Part shown: positions 42,066 through 51,246 of the stretch, in pieces | Position numbering within the stretch: the stretch's first letter is position 1 | Layout: every line of letters starts with the position of its first letter | Source: Pedobacter sp. SL55 | Lineage (GTDB): Bacteria > Bacteroidota > Bacteroidia > Sphingobacteriales > Sphingobacteriaceae | Assembly (NCBI RefSeq): GCF_026625705.1 | Contig: NZ_CP113059.1 | Coordinates: 1-64,000, forward strand | DNA length: 64,000 bases | Direction of reading: 5' to 3' | Position numbers and translations under genes: made by a program | The notes under the pieces: generated by a model | Database searches by the model: none | What the model saw: only the letters and a program-made list of their open reading frames with translations | Told to the model about the DNA's origin: nothing

Positions 42066-42518
42066 ATGAAAAAACTAACATTCCTATTTTTATTATTTAT
42101 TGGCTTTGGTGTAAACAAAGCGCAAGCACAACACGATCCAAGCGACCAAATTTTATCTGCTAATTGGGATATAATTGGCGATGTAGAATTTAAAATGGCA
42201 AAAGACGATAGCGAAATGTACGCCATCTTTAATAACGATATTAAAAAAAGAGCGGGCAAACCATTTGAGTTAGAAGGCTATATTGTGCCTATTAAAGACG
42301 GCATGAAACAAACCAAGTTTATGCTTTCTACCTTGCCCATTAACCAGTGTTTCTATTGTGGTAAAAATGGTGTGCCTATTATGGTAGAAGTGCAATTGAA
42401 AGAGCCTACAAAGTTTACCTACCAAACCATTAAAGTAAAAGGCACTTTAAAATTGAGTACGGCAAATGCGCTAGATGCTTCGCCAATTTCTTTAATGAAT
42501 GGTGTGGTAGTAAAGTAA
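42066..42518 (+). CDS. DUF3299-like secreted protein
   Basis: A 150-residue protein starting at ATG 42066 (MKKLTFLFL). The signal peptide ends KAQAQ. The mature part has FELEGYIVPIKDG, then NQCFYCGKNGVPIMVEV, with a CxxC that may bind metal, as in the DUF3299 family. In Gammaproteobacteria DUF3299 genes lie beside LolD/LolC-like ABC genes in zinc-regulated clusters. The same grouping here, plus the His-rich loop of the permease, suggests a role in metal handling at the envelope. Function is inferred from context. Confidence 0.75.
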   Translation: MKKLTFLFLLFIGFGVNKAQAQHDPSDQILSANWDIIGDVEFKMAKDDSEMYAIFNNDIKKRAGKPFELEGYIVPIKDGMKQTKFMLSTLPINQCFYCGKNGVPIMVEVQLKEPTKFTYQTIKVKGTLKLSTANALDASPISLMNGVVVK

Positions 42519-42535
42519 CGGAAACACATATAATT

Positions 42536-42611
42536 CGTCATTTCGAACGGCAGAGAGAAATCTGCAAATTTAACTTACAGATTTTTCTTCGTTCCTTGTA
42601 GAAATGACGGC
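42536..42611. repeat. Dispersed palindromic repeat (CGTCATTTCGA family)
   Basis: CGTCATTTC at the left and GAAATGACG at the right pair; inner arms GAGAAATCTG and CAGATTTTTC pair imperfectly. It is a second, more diverged member of the family seen at 35720. Confidence 0.7.
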
Positions 42612-42618
42612 AAAACAC

Positions 42619-42655
42619 AAAAAAGTCCCTAGGCAAAACACCTAGGGACTTTTTT
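42619..42655. terminator. Bidirectional terminator
   Basis: AAAAAAGTCCCTAGG and CCTAGGGACTTTTTT form a perfect 15-bp stem with a 7-base loop. It separates the convergent DUF3299-like and slyD genes and can act on both strands. Confidence 0.9.
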
Positions 42656-42671
42656 ATATGTAAGCTAAATA

Positions 42672-43178
42672 CTAGTGGCCCGAATGTCCGTCAACACCGT
42701 GTGCGTGGCCGTGGCTTAGCTCATCAGCTGTTGCTTCTCTTACTGTTAAAATTTTACCAGCAAAAATTAAGTTTTTACCAGCCATTGGGTGGTTTAAATC
42801 TACTGAAACAATCTCCTCGCCTACTGCCGTTACACCAGCACGAAATTGGTTACCTTGGTTATCTTGCAAAGGAATTACATCGCCAACGTTAGGCAATTCG
42901 GCACCGCCTTCTTTAAACATACCTACAGGTAAATCTACGTGAGCTCCTGGGTCAATCTCTCCGTAACCATCAGCAGCTGCTAACTCAAAACTATATTCAT
43001 CGCCTACGGTTAAACCCGCTAAATGTTCTTCAAATTTTGGCAACATCATACCCACACCGTATAAAAATACTAGTGGATTTTCTTCAGTAGCTTTCTCTAC
43101 AAAAACTTGGTTACCTTCTGGAGTTGTGGTATGTAGCTCGTAAGTAAGAGAAACTACCGTGTTAGATGTGATCTTCAT
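42672..43178 (-). CDS. slyD: SlyD-type FKBP peptidyl-prolyl isomerase with His tail
   Basis: A 168-residue cytoplasmic isomerase and chaperone. FKBP blocks FLYGVGMMLPKFEEHLAGL and DGYGEIDPGAHVDLP flank the insert-in-flap chaperone domain. NHPMAGKNLIFAGKIL is the typical return to the FKBP domain. The C terminus (HGHAHGVDGHSGH) is His-rich, as in metal-binding SlyD. It starts at ATG 43178. It lies convergent to the ABC/DUF3299 operon. Its metal tail fits that neighbourhood but may be coincidence. Confidence 0.92.
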   Translation of the reverse strand: MKITSNTVVSLTYELHTTTPEGNQVFVEKATEENPLVFLYGVGMMLPKFEEHLAGLTVGDEYSFELAAADGYGEIDPGAHVDLPVGMFKEGGAELPNVGDVIPLQDNQGNQFRAGVTAVGEEIVSVDLNHPMAGKNLIFAGKILTVREATADELSHGHAHGVDGHSGH

Positions 43179-43344
43179 TCTATATTATTTTATTTTATTG
43201 ATTGATGGGGCATTATACGCATCATCATGATTTGATATTTATGCCGCCTCTAAATGCTCGGCAAATATAGCTTAATTATTAGGTTAACAAAAAGCAGGTG
43301 TTATTGTTGAAAGGATTATGAATTTAATATATCTTTCAGCGCTC

Positions 43345-43423
43345 AGACTTACGAAGTTTTAAACGGCGAAGCCCTCAGCTTCACATTTAAACAATAGAAG
43401 TTAAAGTTAAATTTCGTAAGTCT
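43345..43423. repeat. Inverted-repeat element at a gene end
   Basis: AGACTTACGAA and TTCGTAAGTCT form the outer arms; the interior has smaller pairing parts (CGAAG/CTTCA). It ends two bases before the stop of the 43425 gene and may act as its transcript end, though no U-run is present. Confidence 0.6.
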
Positions 43424-43424
43424 C

Positions 43425-43997
43425 TTAGTTACGCCTCCCACTTTTCATCATTTCGGTATACATTTCATCTAAAAAGCGTTGCTGCTCTTTGTTATCCTTA
43501 AAATATCTTTGGTAAAGCACGCTACAGCTTTGAACATCAACAATGTTATCTGGATTGAAAGACCAATCGTCTCTATTTTTAATAGCAATGCCGAGGTTGT
43601 CATCGCAGCTTTGCCACATCTCTATAAACCTATTGGTTTGGCTTTTATCTAACTTAGAAAAATCGGCGTACACAGTGAAGCCACGCATTTCAGAGTTAAA
43701 GAATTGAGAGATGGAAGTGATGGGAACTCCGCCCCAATTTATGGTTGCTCCTACAGGAAGATTTATAGCCGTTAGCTTACTTTCACTTAACATCTTATCT
43801 TGCTTCCCTTTTTTCAACCAGCTTTCTTCGTAAACCAATGTTGTACCTGCAGGCACTGCTATTTTTTTAACAATCAAAGGTTTGGTGGTTACGAAATACG
43901 GATAATCTGGCTTACCATTACCGCCTGTAGGGTTCATATTGCCAACACAACCAGTAAGTAATGCCGCAAATAAAAGTGGAAGCTTAGAAAATTTCAT
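43425..43997 (-). CDS. Hypothetical lipoprotein
   Basis: A 190-residue lipoprotein (lipobox LLTGC, Cys17). I do not recognise the family. After a Gly/Asn/Pro-rich linker, strands such as KKIAVPAGTTLVYEE and INLPVGATINWGGVPIT suggest a beta-rich domain. The C-terminal part is helical, with two Cys (WQSCDDN and VQSCSVLY) that could form a disulfide. It starts at ATG 43997, 36 bases after the DUF255 gene end, so the two may share a transcript. Confidence 0.65.
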   Translation of the reverse strand: MKFSKLPLLFAALLTGCVGNMNPTGGNGKPDYPYFVTTKPLIVKKIAVPAGTTLVYEESWLKKGKQDKMLSESKLTAINLPVGATINWGGVPITSISQFFNSEMRGFTVYADFSKLDKSQTNRFIEMWQSCDDNLGIAIKNRDDWSFNPDNIVDVQSCSVLYQRYFKDNKEQQRFLDEMYTEMMKSGRRN

Positions 43998-44033
43998 AGA
44001 CGTTTTTTACAGTTATCTACAAACAAGATGCCA

Positions 44034-46040
44034 CTATTTAATATGTTGCAAAGCCTCTTCTACGGTAGCTACGGGTAGCTGACAAGTCTTGTTTCTACAC
44101 ACATAAATTTTAGTTTGCTCGCTTTGCTTATGCTGCAATAAAGGCAATGTACTTTTTGTTCCCGCCAAAACAATTTTATTTGGGATATACTGTTGGTCTA
44201 GTTCCTTTTTAACTAATCTTAAATCTGTACCAGCAATAGCAATTTCGTTGATACCTTTAAGTTCATTTAGCAATTGAATACTCCAATTAGAATAGGCAGA
44301 ACCATAAGCTTTGATACGAGGCAATACCGCTTTCAGCATAGCTGATGCTCTTTCTCTGTAAGCTTCATCATCAAAAAACAAACCCAATTTTTGTAAATTT
44401 TGCGCCATTACCGAATTAGAAGCAGGTATTACGTTATCCATCACTTCATGTTTACGGGCAATCAAGTTCTCGCCTTTGTTAGAAGTGTAGAAGAACATCA
44501 CATTGTGCTCATCAGCAAAGTTTGATAAAACATAATCTGTAAGTTCTTTTGCTTCATTTAACCAAGCCTCGTTAAAATCAGTTTCATAAAGTGCAATTAA
44601 AGCTTCTATTAAAAAAGCATAATCGTCTAAAAAACCATTGATACTTGCTTTTCCATTTTTATAATTGCGATACAATCCGCCGTCTTCATCCATCAAATTA
44701 TTAAGGATAAAACTAGCCGCTTTTTTAGCCTTTTCGTAATACTTGTTTTCATTTAAAACCTGAGCCGCATCTGTCAAAGCTTTAATCATTTGGGCATTCC
44801 AAGCGGTCAAACATTTATCATCTAATTCTGGTCTTACTCGCTCTGCTCTTTTTGCTAGCAACTTCAATTTCGCCTCTTCAATTGTAGCCTCAAAACCAGC
44901 CTCGTCTAAATTGTATTTTTGAATTAATGTTTCGTCCGAGAAATTGCGTCGTAGAATGTTAGTGTATTCTTCTTCCCAATTGCCATCTTCGGTAATATTA
45001 AAGTAATCCAACAATATCGGATTTGCACCAACTACAGCTTCAAAATCGGCTTTGCTCCAAACATAAAATTTACCTTCTACACCTTCGCTGTCAGCGTCTA
45101 AAGCAGCATAAAATAAGCCATCGGGCGATGTCATTTCTCTATCTATCCAATCTATAGTTTGCTTAATTACCGCAACATACGGTTCAAGCTTTAAACATTG
45201 ATAAGCCTCGGCATATAAACTTATTAGCTGCGCATTATCGTAAAGCATCTTTTCAAAATGCGGCACGTGCCATTGTCCATCTACCGAGTAACGGGCAAAA
45301 CCACCACCAATCTGGTCGTAAATACCACCTGTAGCCATCGCTTCTAGCGTAGTCATTACTTGCATCATCACAGCTTGGTCGTCTTTTAAAAATGCATAAC
45401 GCAGCAAAAACGACCAGTTGTTGGGTAAAGGAAATTTTGGTGCTCTATTGTATCCGCCTTCAATTGGGTCGAAATTACGTTTCCAAGGCTCTACAATTTC
45501 TACCAGTTGCGCTTCGCTAAAGGTTAGTTCCTTATTACCTGCCTCTATCAGCTCTGCTTGCTGCAAACCTTCCGTTAATCGCTCTGCGTACTTTACCGCT
45601 TTTTCTGGTTCCTTTTCCCACAAATTTGCCAAGTTCAATAGAATATTAATCCAATCTGGCTTGCGGAAATAGGTTCCTCCGTAAATTGGACGTTGGTCTG
45701 GTAAGCAAATCGCATTTAACGGCCAACCTCCGTTGCCATTCATCAATTGCACAGCCATCATGTAAATTTGATCAATATCTGGGCGTTCTTCTCGATCTAC
45801 CTTAATGCAAACAAAATGCTTGTTCATTACTTCGGCCACCTCATAGCTTTCGAAACTTTCGTGCTCCATTACATGGCACCAATGGCAAGCCGAATAACCT
45901 ACGCTTACAATAATCAACTTGTTTTCATCTTTCGCTTTTTTTAGCGAAGTTTCGCTCCACTCGTACCATTCTACAGGGTTATAAGCATGTTGCAATAAAT
46001 AAGGAGATGAGGCGTGGATAAGTGAATTAGGTTCTTGCAT
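44034..46040 (-). CDS. Thioredoxin domain-containing protein, DUF255/YyaL family
   Basis: A 668-residue protein of the spermatogenesis-associated-protein-20/YyaL family. The N-terminal thioredoxin-like domain (about 1-165) has [15 protein letters not shown], with Cys52 and Cys55, and the family start [19 protein letters not shown]. The rest is an alpha/alpha-barrel like that of N-acylglucosamine 2-epimerases and glycosidases ([21 protein letters not shown]). The enzymatic function in bacteria is not established. Length is typical. It starts at ATG 46040. Confidence 0.92.
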   Translation of the reverse strand: MQEPNSLIHASSPYLLQHAYNPVEWYEWSETSLKKAKDENKLIIVSVGYSACHWCHVMEHESFESYEVAEVMNKHFVCIKVDREERPDIDQIYMMAVQLMNGNGGWPLNAICLPDQRPIYGGTYFRKPDWINILLNLANLWEKEPEKAVKYAERLTEGLQQAELIEAGNKELTFSEAQLVEIVEPWKRNFDPIEGGYNRAPKFPLPNNWSFLLRYAFLKDDQAVMMQVMTTLEAMATGGIYDQIGGGFARYSVDGQWHVPHFEKMLYDNAQLISLYAEAYQCLKLEPYVAVIKQTIDWIDREMTSPDGLFYAALDADSEGVEGKFYVWSKADFEAVVGANPILLDYFNITEDGNWEEEYTNILRRNFSDETLIQKYNLDEAGFEATIEEAKLKLLAKRAERVRPELDDKCLTAWNAQMIKALTDAAQVLNENKYYEKAKKAASFILNNLMDEDGGLYRNYKNGKASINGFLDDYAFLIEALIALYETDFNEAWLNEAKELTDYVLSNFADEHNVMFFYTSNKGENLIARKHEVMDNVIPASNSVMAQNLQKLGLFFDDEAYRERASAMLKAVLPRIKAYGSAYSNWSIQLLNELKGINEIAIAGTDLRLVKKELDQQYIPNKIVLAGTKSTLPLLQHKQSEQTKIYVCRNKTCQLPVATVEEALQHIK

Positions 46041-46191
46041 ATTGTAAAGGTATAAGGTTTACGGCGTAAGCTATAAGGTTTTGAAAAAGTTTTTGTGAAT
46101 AAATGCCTCTTTAAATTGGAGACTGAAAATTATCAAATTTAGGCTTGCGATTAGCTATCGTTTTTCTACTTTTAGGTAAATGTTGTGACCT

Positions 46192-47166
46192 ATGGAATTA
46201 GCCGAAAATGTACTGTTTAACGCAATTAAAGAAATTATCGTTCAATCTAGATTGAGGGTATTTCGCATGGCTAACTCTGCGCTTTTAGAGTCTTATTGGC
46301 ACATAGGAAAACTTATTGTTGAAGACGAGCAACAGGAGAAACATCGGGCAGATTATGGTAAAGCAACTTTAAAGGTTTTATCTAAGCAGCTAACGCTAGA
46401 GTTCGGTAAGGGATTTGATGAAAGCAATCTACGGAATATAAGGAGTTTTTATAGAGCATTTCCAATTCGTGACGCATTGCGTCACGAATTGAGTTGGACA
46501 CATTACCGACTACTTTCAAGATTAGATAGTGAAGAAAAAAGAGATTATTATATTAAAGGTATCATCAGTAGCAATTGGAATAGTAGGGAACTTCAACGAC
46601 AGATCAATTCATTATCTTTCGAAAGAACTTTGACTAATGCAAATTCGACAACACCTAACATCCAAGATTTTATTAAAGACCCATATATTTTCGAATTTTT
46701 AGGAATAAACCCAGAAGCTTCTACCACAGCAAGAAATTTAGAAACGGCAATTATAGACCATTTACAAAAATTCTTACTCGAATTTGGAAAAGGATTTGCA
46801 TTTGTAGCCAGGCAACAGCACATTGTAACGGATACTTCCGACTTTTATATCGACCTTGTGTTTTACAACTATATCTTAAAATGCTTTGTCATCATCGATC
46901 TAAAAACTGGAAGTTTAAACCATCAAGATATTGGACAAATAGATATGTATGTAAGGATGTATGACGATTTGAAAAAAGATAAAGACGACAATCCAACAAT
47001 TGGCATATTGCTGTGCTCTGAAAAAGATGAAACCATTGTAAAATACTCCGTGCTTAACGATAAAAACCAGCTTTTTGCTAGCAAATATCTTTTATACCTG
47101 CCAAAAGAGGAAGAGTTAAAAAACATTATAGAACAAGATAGACTTAGATTTGAATTAGACAATTAA
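46192..47166 (+). CDS. PDDEXK nuclease domain protein (DUF1016/YhcG family)
   Basis: A 324-residue protein. The N-terminal DUF1016 region (about 1-150) contains LLESYWHIGKLIVE and ELSWTHYRLLSRL. The C-terminal PD-(D/E)xK nuclease-like domain has DFYIDLVFYN and CFVIIDLKTGSLNHQDIGQ, with Asp and the DxK core in place. These proteins occur alone or beside restriction systems; none is seen here. A perfect 14-bp inverted repeat (46463-46491) lies within the coding frame. It starts at ATG 46192. Function is probably nucleic-acid related, but the target is unknown. Confidence 0.88.
   Translation: MELAENVLFNAIKEIIVQSRLRVFRMANSALLESYWHIGKLIVEDEQQEKHRADYGKATLKVLSKQLTLEFGKGFDESNLRNIRSFYRAFPIRDALRHELSWTHYRLLSRLDSEEKRDYYIKGIISSNWNSRELQRQINSLSFERTLTNANSTTPNIQDFIKDPYIFEFLGINPEASTTARNLETAIIDHLQKFLLEFGKGFAFVARQQHIVTDTSDFYIDLVFYNYILKCFVIIDLKTGSLNHQDIGQIDMYVRMYDDLKKDKDDNPTIGILLCSEKDETIVKYSVLNDKNQLFASKYLLYLPKEEELKNIIEQDRLRFELDN
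46463..46491. repeat. Perfect palindrome inside the DUF1016 gene
   Basis: CAATTCGTGACGCA, one T, then TGCGTCACGAATTG: 14-bp arms with a one-base centre. It encodes PIRDALRHEL in frame. It could be a palindromic element fixed inside the gene, or a protein-binding site. Confidence 0.8.
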
Positions 47167-47214
47167 ACAGTAACAAATCTCTCATTACTCAAATCGCTAT
47201 ACGCAATACAAATT

Positions 47215-48312
47215 ATGAAAATTACCCACACCGAAATTTATCGTTTTAGTATCCCGATGGAACCTTTTGTAATTGCCACCGGCACCATGCACTTTGCGCA
47301 AAACGTTTTGATAAGGATTTTTACCGATGCAGGTATTCATGGTAGCGGCGAATGCTCGGCTTTTCCAATGATTGTTGGCGAAACTCAAGAAACTTGCTTG
47401 GCAATGGCCAAAGACTTTGCTGCAATTTTAAAAGGGAAAGATCCATTGGATATTCCGGCGAGGATGGATGATTTGCTAGGCTACGCAGCTCACAACCCAA
47501 CTATTAAAAGTGCTTTTGATATGGCGCTTTTTGATATTGCTGCTAAAAATACCAACCAACCACTGTATCAGTTTTTAGGCGGGCACAAGCGCACCATAGA
47601 AACCGATATGACTTTGGGTATTGGCACGCCAGAGCAAATGGCCGCAAAAGCCGTAGAACATGTAAATAATGGTTGTAGCATTATCAAAATTAAACTAGGA
47701 AAAAAAGTTAACGAAGATATTGAACGTGTAGCCGCCATTAGAAAAGCCGTGGGCGATGAAATTACTTTACGCTTAGATGCTAACCAAGGTTGGAGTTTTG
47801 ATGATGCGCTTTTTGCTTTAACAGAACTAGAGAAATTTAATATCGAATTTTGCGAACAGCCTATGCGTACTTGGTTTGATGATAAACTTCCTGAACTAAA
47901 TGTAAATTCTCCAATAGCGTTAATGGCCGATGAAAGTTGCTATAACCACCACGACGCAAGAAAACTCATCAACTCACAGTCTACAACTTTTTTGAATATC
48001 AAGTTTGCTAAATCTGGAGGAATTTTAGAAGCTCAGAAAATACATGAAGTTGCTTTACAAAACGGTGTAAAATGTATGATTGGAAGTATGCTCGAAAGCA
48101 GATTGGCGCTAACGGCCAATCTACACTTTGCCTTAGCTAGCCCTAATGTGGTGTATTTTGATTTAGATACTTGCCTACTCGGCCACTTGGTTGATCCCGT
48201 TGTTGGTGGCTTAACTTACCAAGGTTTTATGCTCGACGTGCCCGATACGCCAGGTATTGGTGCCGAAGCTGATGAGTTTTTCTTAGAAAAGTGTGAAAGT
48301 TGGGTTGTTTAG
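47215..48312 (+). CDS. Dipeptide epimerase (enolase superfamily, L-Ala-D/L-Glu type)
   Basis: A 365-residue enzyme of the muconate-lactonizing subgroup. The KxK motif is IIKIKLG (Lys158, Lys160). Metal ligands are Asp188 (LRLDANQGW), Glu214 (FCEQP) and Asp239 (MADES). The second catalytic Lys lies in NIKFAKSGG. The family usually epimerises L-Ala-D-Glu from peptidoglycan turnover; exact dipeptide preference cannot be read. It starts at ATG 47215, 48 bases after the DUF1016 gene. Confidence 0.9.
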   Translation: MKITHTEIYRFSIPMEPFVIATGTMHFAQNVLIRIFTDAGIHGSGECSAFPMIVGETQETCLAMAKDFAAILKGKDPLDIPARMDDLLGYAAHNPTIKSAFDMALFDIAAKNTNQPLYQFLGGHKRTIETDMTLGIGTPEQMAAKAVEHVNNGCSIIKIKLGKKVNEDIERVAAIRKAVGDEITLRLDANQGWSFDDALFALTELEKFNIEFCEQPMRTWFDDKLPELNVNSPIALMADESCYNHHDARKLINSQSTTFLNIKFAKSGGILEAQKIHEVALQNGVKCMIGSMLESRLALTANLHFALASPNVVYFDLDTCLLGHLVDPVVGGLTYQGFMLDVPDTPGIGAEADEFFLEKCESWVV

Positions 48313-48636
48313 GAACCAGTTGGCAGTAGCCAGTTATCAGTTAAGTTGTAAGGAGCCATAACCTTCTAACATTTCAACTTTACAGCCTTCCTACTTTACA
48401 CCTGTCTAACATTCCGTTAACAATCTACGAAGAGTTTCGGAGTTTTGTCGATAAAAATTGGGCGTTGGTCGATTACTCCTAATTTGCGTGCAACGCTTTG
48501 AAGTGGTTTGCGTCTTACTAACAAAACACAAATAAATTACGAACCGCCCCGTAATTAAATCATCATCAAAAACTCACAAATGATGATTTAATTATGGCAA
48601 GGAAAATTTGACCACTAAAAACAAAATCAACAACAA
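48313..48636. other. Intergenic region upstream of the GIN-domain gene
   Basis: No gene is supported. The first 100 bases hold low-complexity fragments. The strong hairpin at 48552-48594 is the main feature. No convincing TTG/TAnnTTTG promoter was found. Confidence 0.5.
48552..48594. promoter_or_regulatory. Perfect 15-bp inverted repeat upstream of the GIN-domain gene
   Basis: TAATTAAATCATCAT and ATGATGATTTAATTA are perfect reverse complements separated by 13 bases. It ends 42 bases before the start codon. With no U-run it is unlikely to be a plain terminator; an operator or 5' UTR structure is possible. Confidence 0.5.
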
Positions 48637-49230
48637 ATGAAACAAAGAACTTCTTCGCTATTCGCTATCGGGATTTTAGCTTTAGCCCTTACCACATCTT
48701 CTGTTTATGCAAACAACGAAGTAAACGGCACCATTACCTACCGTACTACAGACCAAGCCGCCCCTAAAAAATTAGTTATTTCGGGCAATGTAGAAGTTAC
48801 TTTAGTGCAAGACCACGACAGCAAAAAACTGTACACTAATGATGGTACAGCAAAAGCTAGAGTTTACGCAACAGACGATGCCATCTATGTTTCTACCAAG
48901 AAAAACAGCGAGACTGCAAAAATCACACTTTATGTGGGTAATGTTTACCGCGTAGATGTGGCCGGCAATGCAGTAGTAAATACCAAAAACACCCTAAATG
49001 CGCAACATTTACAAATCATTATCCAAGACAACGCCAAAGCAGAAATTAGCTCAAATACCGAAAGCTTATACACCAAACTAAGTAATGAAAGCGCTTTGAA
49101 ATTAACAGGAAATACCCAATTACATGCGGTATCTACCAATGAGTTAGCCAGCTTAAACACCAAAAACTTTAAAGCTACCAAAACAGAAGTAGAGAAAAGA
49201 AATTCGGCAGATTACGCCAAGACAAAATAA
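48637..49230 (+). CDS. Secreted GIN-domain (DUF2807-like) protein
   Basis: A 197-residue exported protein. A signal peptide ends SSVYANN. The mature chain has KKLVISGNVEVTLVQDHD, YRVDVAGNAVVNTKNTL and LTGNTQLHAVSTNELASL, the repeating strand pattern of the head GIN domain, a right-handed beta-helix-like fold. These proteins are widespread in Bacteroidota with unknown role. It starts at ATG 48637. A terminator follows and a perfect inverted repeat precedes, so it forms a single-gene unit. Confidence 0.8.
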   Translation: MKQRTSSLFAIGILALALTTSSVYANNEVNGTITYRTTDQAAPKKLVISGNVEVTLVQDHDSKKLYTNDGTAKARVYATDDAIYVSTKKNSETAKITLYVGNVYRVDVAGNAVVNTKNTLNAQHLQIIIQDNAKAEISSNTESLYTKLSNESALKLTGNTQLHAVSTNELASLNTKNFKATKTEVEKRNSADYAKTK

Positions 49231-49250
49231 GCATTACACACGCAAATGTG

Positions 49251-49283
49251 AGCGCTATATCGTTTAGGTATAGCGCTTTTTTT
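49251..49283 (+). terminator. Rho-independent terminator
   Basis: AGCGCTATA and TATAGCGCT form a 9-bp stem, followed by TTTTTTT. It lies about 20 bases after the GIN-domain gene. Confidence 0.88.
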
Positions 49284-49330
49284 ATGCAACGATAAATCTA
49301 TATATTAGCAACTAACTTAATTGGGCGAGC

Positions 49331-50095
49331 ATGAAAAATATTACGGATAGACACGAATATATTCTCCAGAAACTAAAGGAAGACGGTAAAGTAAACATCA
49401 TAGAGCTTATTAATTTGATGAAAGTTTCGGGCGTTACCATACGCAAAGACTTGAAAATGCTTGAAGACAAAAACCTCTTATTTAGAACCAGAGGTGGGGG
49501 ATCTATCAAAAACCCTTATGCCAGCGATAGGAGCATTTATGAAAAAGAATTAATTAATGCCGACGAAAAGCAACGCATAGCCAAAGCTGCGCTCAAACTT
49601 ATCAAAAATACAGATTGCATTACCATTGGTTCTGGATCTACGGTATTTGAAATTGCACGGTTTTTAAATCCTACAGAACATATTACCGTAATTACACCCG
49701 CGTTAAAAGTTGGTTTAGAGCTAAGTAATAGAACTAATATTGAAGTATTGCAACTAGGAGGAATGATTAGAGCCAATTCATCGTCGGTAGCGGGCAACTT
49801 TGCCGAAAAAATATTGGAAGAAATTTCCTGTGGTATTTTATTTTTAGGTGTTGATGGCATTGACCTTGATTTCGGTTTTTCGATAACCAATTTAGCCGAA
49901 GCTGCACTAGACCAAAAGATGATTGAAACCGCACAAACAGTGGTAATATTAGCCGATAGCACCAAATTTGATAAGCGTGGCTTGGGCAAAGTTTGTACTT
50001 TCGATCAAGTGGCGTACGTAATTACCGACGATAAAGTACCTGACATTATCGTGCAACAAATTGAAGAAAAAGGAGTAAAAGTGATTATTGCGTAA
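49331..50095 (+). CDS. DeoR/GlpR-family transcriptional regulator
   Basis: A 254-residue repressor. The N-terminal winged helix has KVNIIELINLMKVSGVTIRK and the wing LLFRTRGGG. The C-terminal DeoRC sensor domain (about 75-230) carries TIGSGSTVFEIARFL and VVILADSTKFDKRG, which bind a sugar phosphate in this family. No sugar operon lies beside it; the GDPD gene downstream is convergent. So its targets are unclear. It starts at ATG 49331. Confidence 0.92.
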   Translation: MKNITDRHEYILQKLKEDGKVNIIELINLMKVSGVTIRKDLKMLEDKNLLFRTRGGGSIKNPYASDRSIYEKELINADEKQRIAKAALKLIKNTDCITIGSGSTVFEIARFLNPTEHITVITPALKVGLELSNRTNIEVLQLGGMIRANSSSVAGNFAEKILEEISCGILFLGVDGIDLDFGFSITNLAEAALDQKMIETAQTVVILADSTKFDKRGLGKVCTFDQVAYVITDDKVPDIIVQQIEEKGVKVIIA

Positions 50096-50105
50096 CGCAA
50101 ATCAA

Positions 50106-51041
50106 TTATATCTTTTCTTTTCCCAAATATTTATGTTGTGGTGTTTTCTTTGGTACACTATTTTTAATCGCATTGGCAACTTCTACAGGCAAATCTGATT
50201 CTAAAATATCTGCACCGCCTTTAAAAACATCAATATAAGCTTTAGCTCTTTCTTCGGGCGTAGCTAACTTATCATAAGTAGGCGCCGATGAAATCATTAC
50301 CATTACTCCTTTATCTTGCAAAAGCTTCATCAGCTCCTTATTTTCAGGCGTATATTCTGGCCCTATATAAGCAATAATACTTTCCCAAGGGATATTTGCC
50401 TTAACATATTCATCATAAGCTTTCTTCGTTTTAATATGTACAGAAAGCATCCAGTTTGGATTTTGATCTAGATAGAAACGAGCTTGTTTGGCATTATGAA
50501 CCGTTAACATCACAGCTTCATTGTTACATTCTTTCAAAATACGAGCCGTTATTTCTAAAGGCACATCTTTTTTATCTAAATTCATTACCGTACGTCCCTT
50601 GCTCCATAAAATCGCCTCTTTTAAAGTTGGTATTTTAGCATCGGTTACATTTCCTTCCGGATCTTTAAGCCGCAATTTCTGTAATTCGGCATAAGTATAA
50701 TCCGATAATTTGCCTTTACCATTTGTGGTGCGTTCTAAGGTAGCATCGTGCATTAACACAGCTACGCTATCTTTGGTTAGTCTAGGATCTATTTCAAAAA
50801 AAGACGGCATATATTTTAAGGTATTGGCAAAAGTTTCCATGGAGTTTTCTGGAAAGCCTTTGGTCATACCGCCCCGGTGCCCGCTAATAATTGGAAAGTT
50901 ATTTTTCCCATGTTTAAAGAAAGCTTTCAGTTCTTTTACATCTTTAAATTTAAGCACATTGATTTCCTTTTTTTGAGCAAACGCCTCAAAAGAACACCAG
51001 CAACTTAATAATAGTAGCAGTTTGTTAATAGAAAATTTCAT
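50106..51041 (-). CDS. Secreted glycerophosphodiester phosphodiesterase family protein
   Basis: A 311-residue exported enzyme. A signal peptide ends FEAFAQ. GDPD motifs are SGHRGGMTKGFPENS (HR and E), FFEIDPRLTKD (ExD) and VLMHDATLERTTNGKG (second His). These hydrolyse glycerophosphodiesters to glycerol 3-phosphate and an alcohol. The convergent regulator gene belongs to a family containing GlpR, but a link is only suggestive. A close paralog lies at 61717-62633. It starts at ATG 51041. Confidence 0.9.
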   Translation of the reverse strand: MKFSINKLLLLLSCWCSFEAFAQKKEINVLKFKDVKELKAFFKHGKNNFPIISGHRGGMTKGFPENSMETFANTLKYMPSFFEIDPRLTKDSVAVLMHDATLERTTNGKGKLSDYTYAELQKLRLKDPEGNVTDAKIPTLKEAILWSKGRTVMNLDKKDVPLEITARILKECNNEAVMLTVHNAKQARFYLDQNPNWMLSVHIKTKKAYDEYVKANIPWESIIAYIGPEYTPENKELMKLLQDKGVMVMISSAPTYDKLATPEERAKAYIDVFKGGADILESDLPVEVANAIKNSVPKKTPQHKYLGKEKI

Positions 51042-51192
51042 TGTTATGTTGCTGTGTAAAGTACAAATATCAATTACTGGTATAAAGAAACAGAGAAGTT
51101 GCTGTCTTCGTCATTTTCCTCTAGCACCTCATTCTTTTTAGGGATAAAAATACTTAGGCAAAGTAAACTCCACTTTAAAAAGCGGTTAACAT

Positions 51193-51227
51193 AAAAAAAC
51201 CTCCAAACTTTACAGCAAGGAGGTTTC
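51193..51227 (-). terminator. Rho-independent terminator for the dipeptidase gene
   Basis: On the minus strand AAACCTCC pairs with GGAGGTTT, followed by a T-run. It lies 20 bases after the dipeptidase stop. Confidence 0.82.
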
Positions 51228-51246
51228 AAATGCGAGTTAAATGAAT

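Noticed and set aside
46192..47166. DUF1016 gene as part of a restriction-modification system
   Set aside because: Neighbours are a DUF255 protein and a dipeptide epimerase; no methyltransferase or specificity subunit is present.
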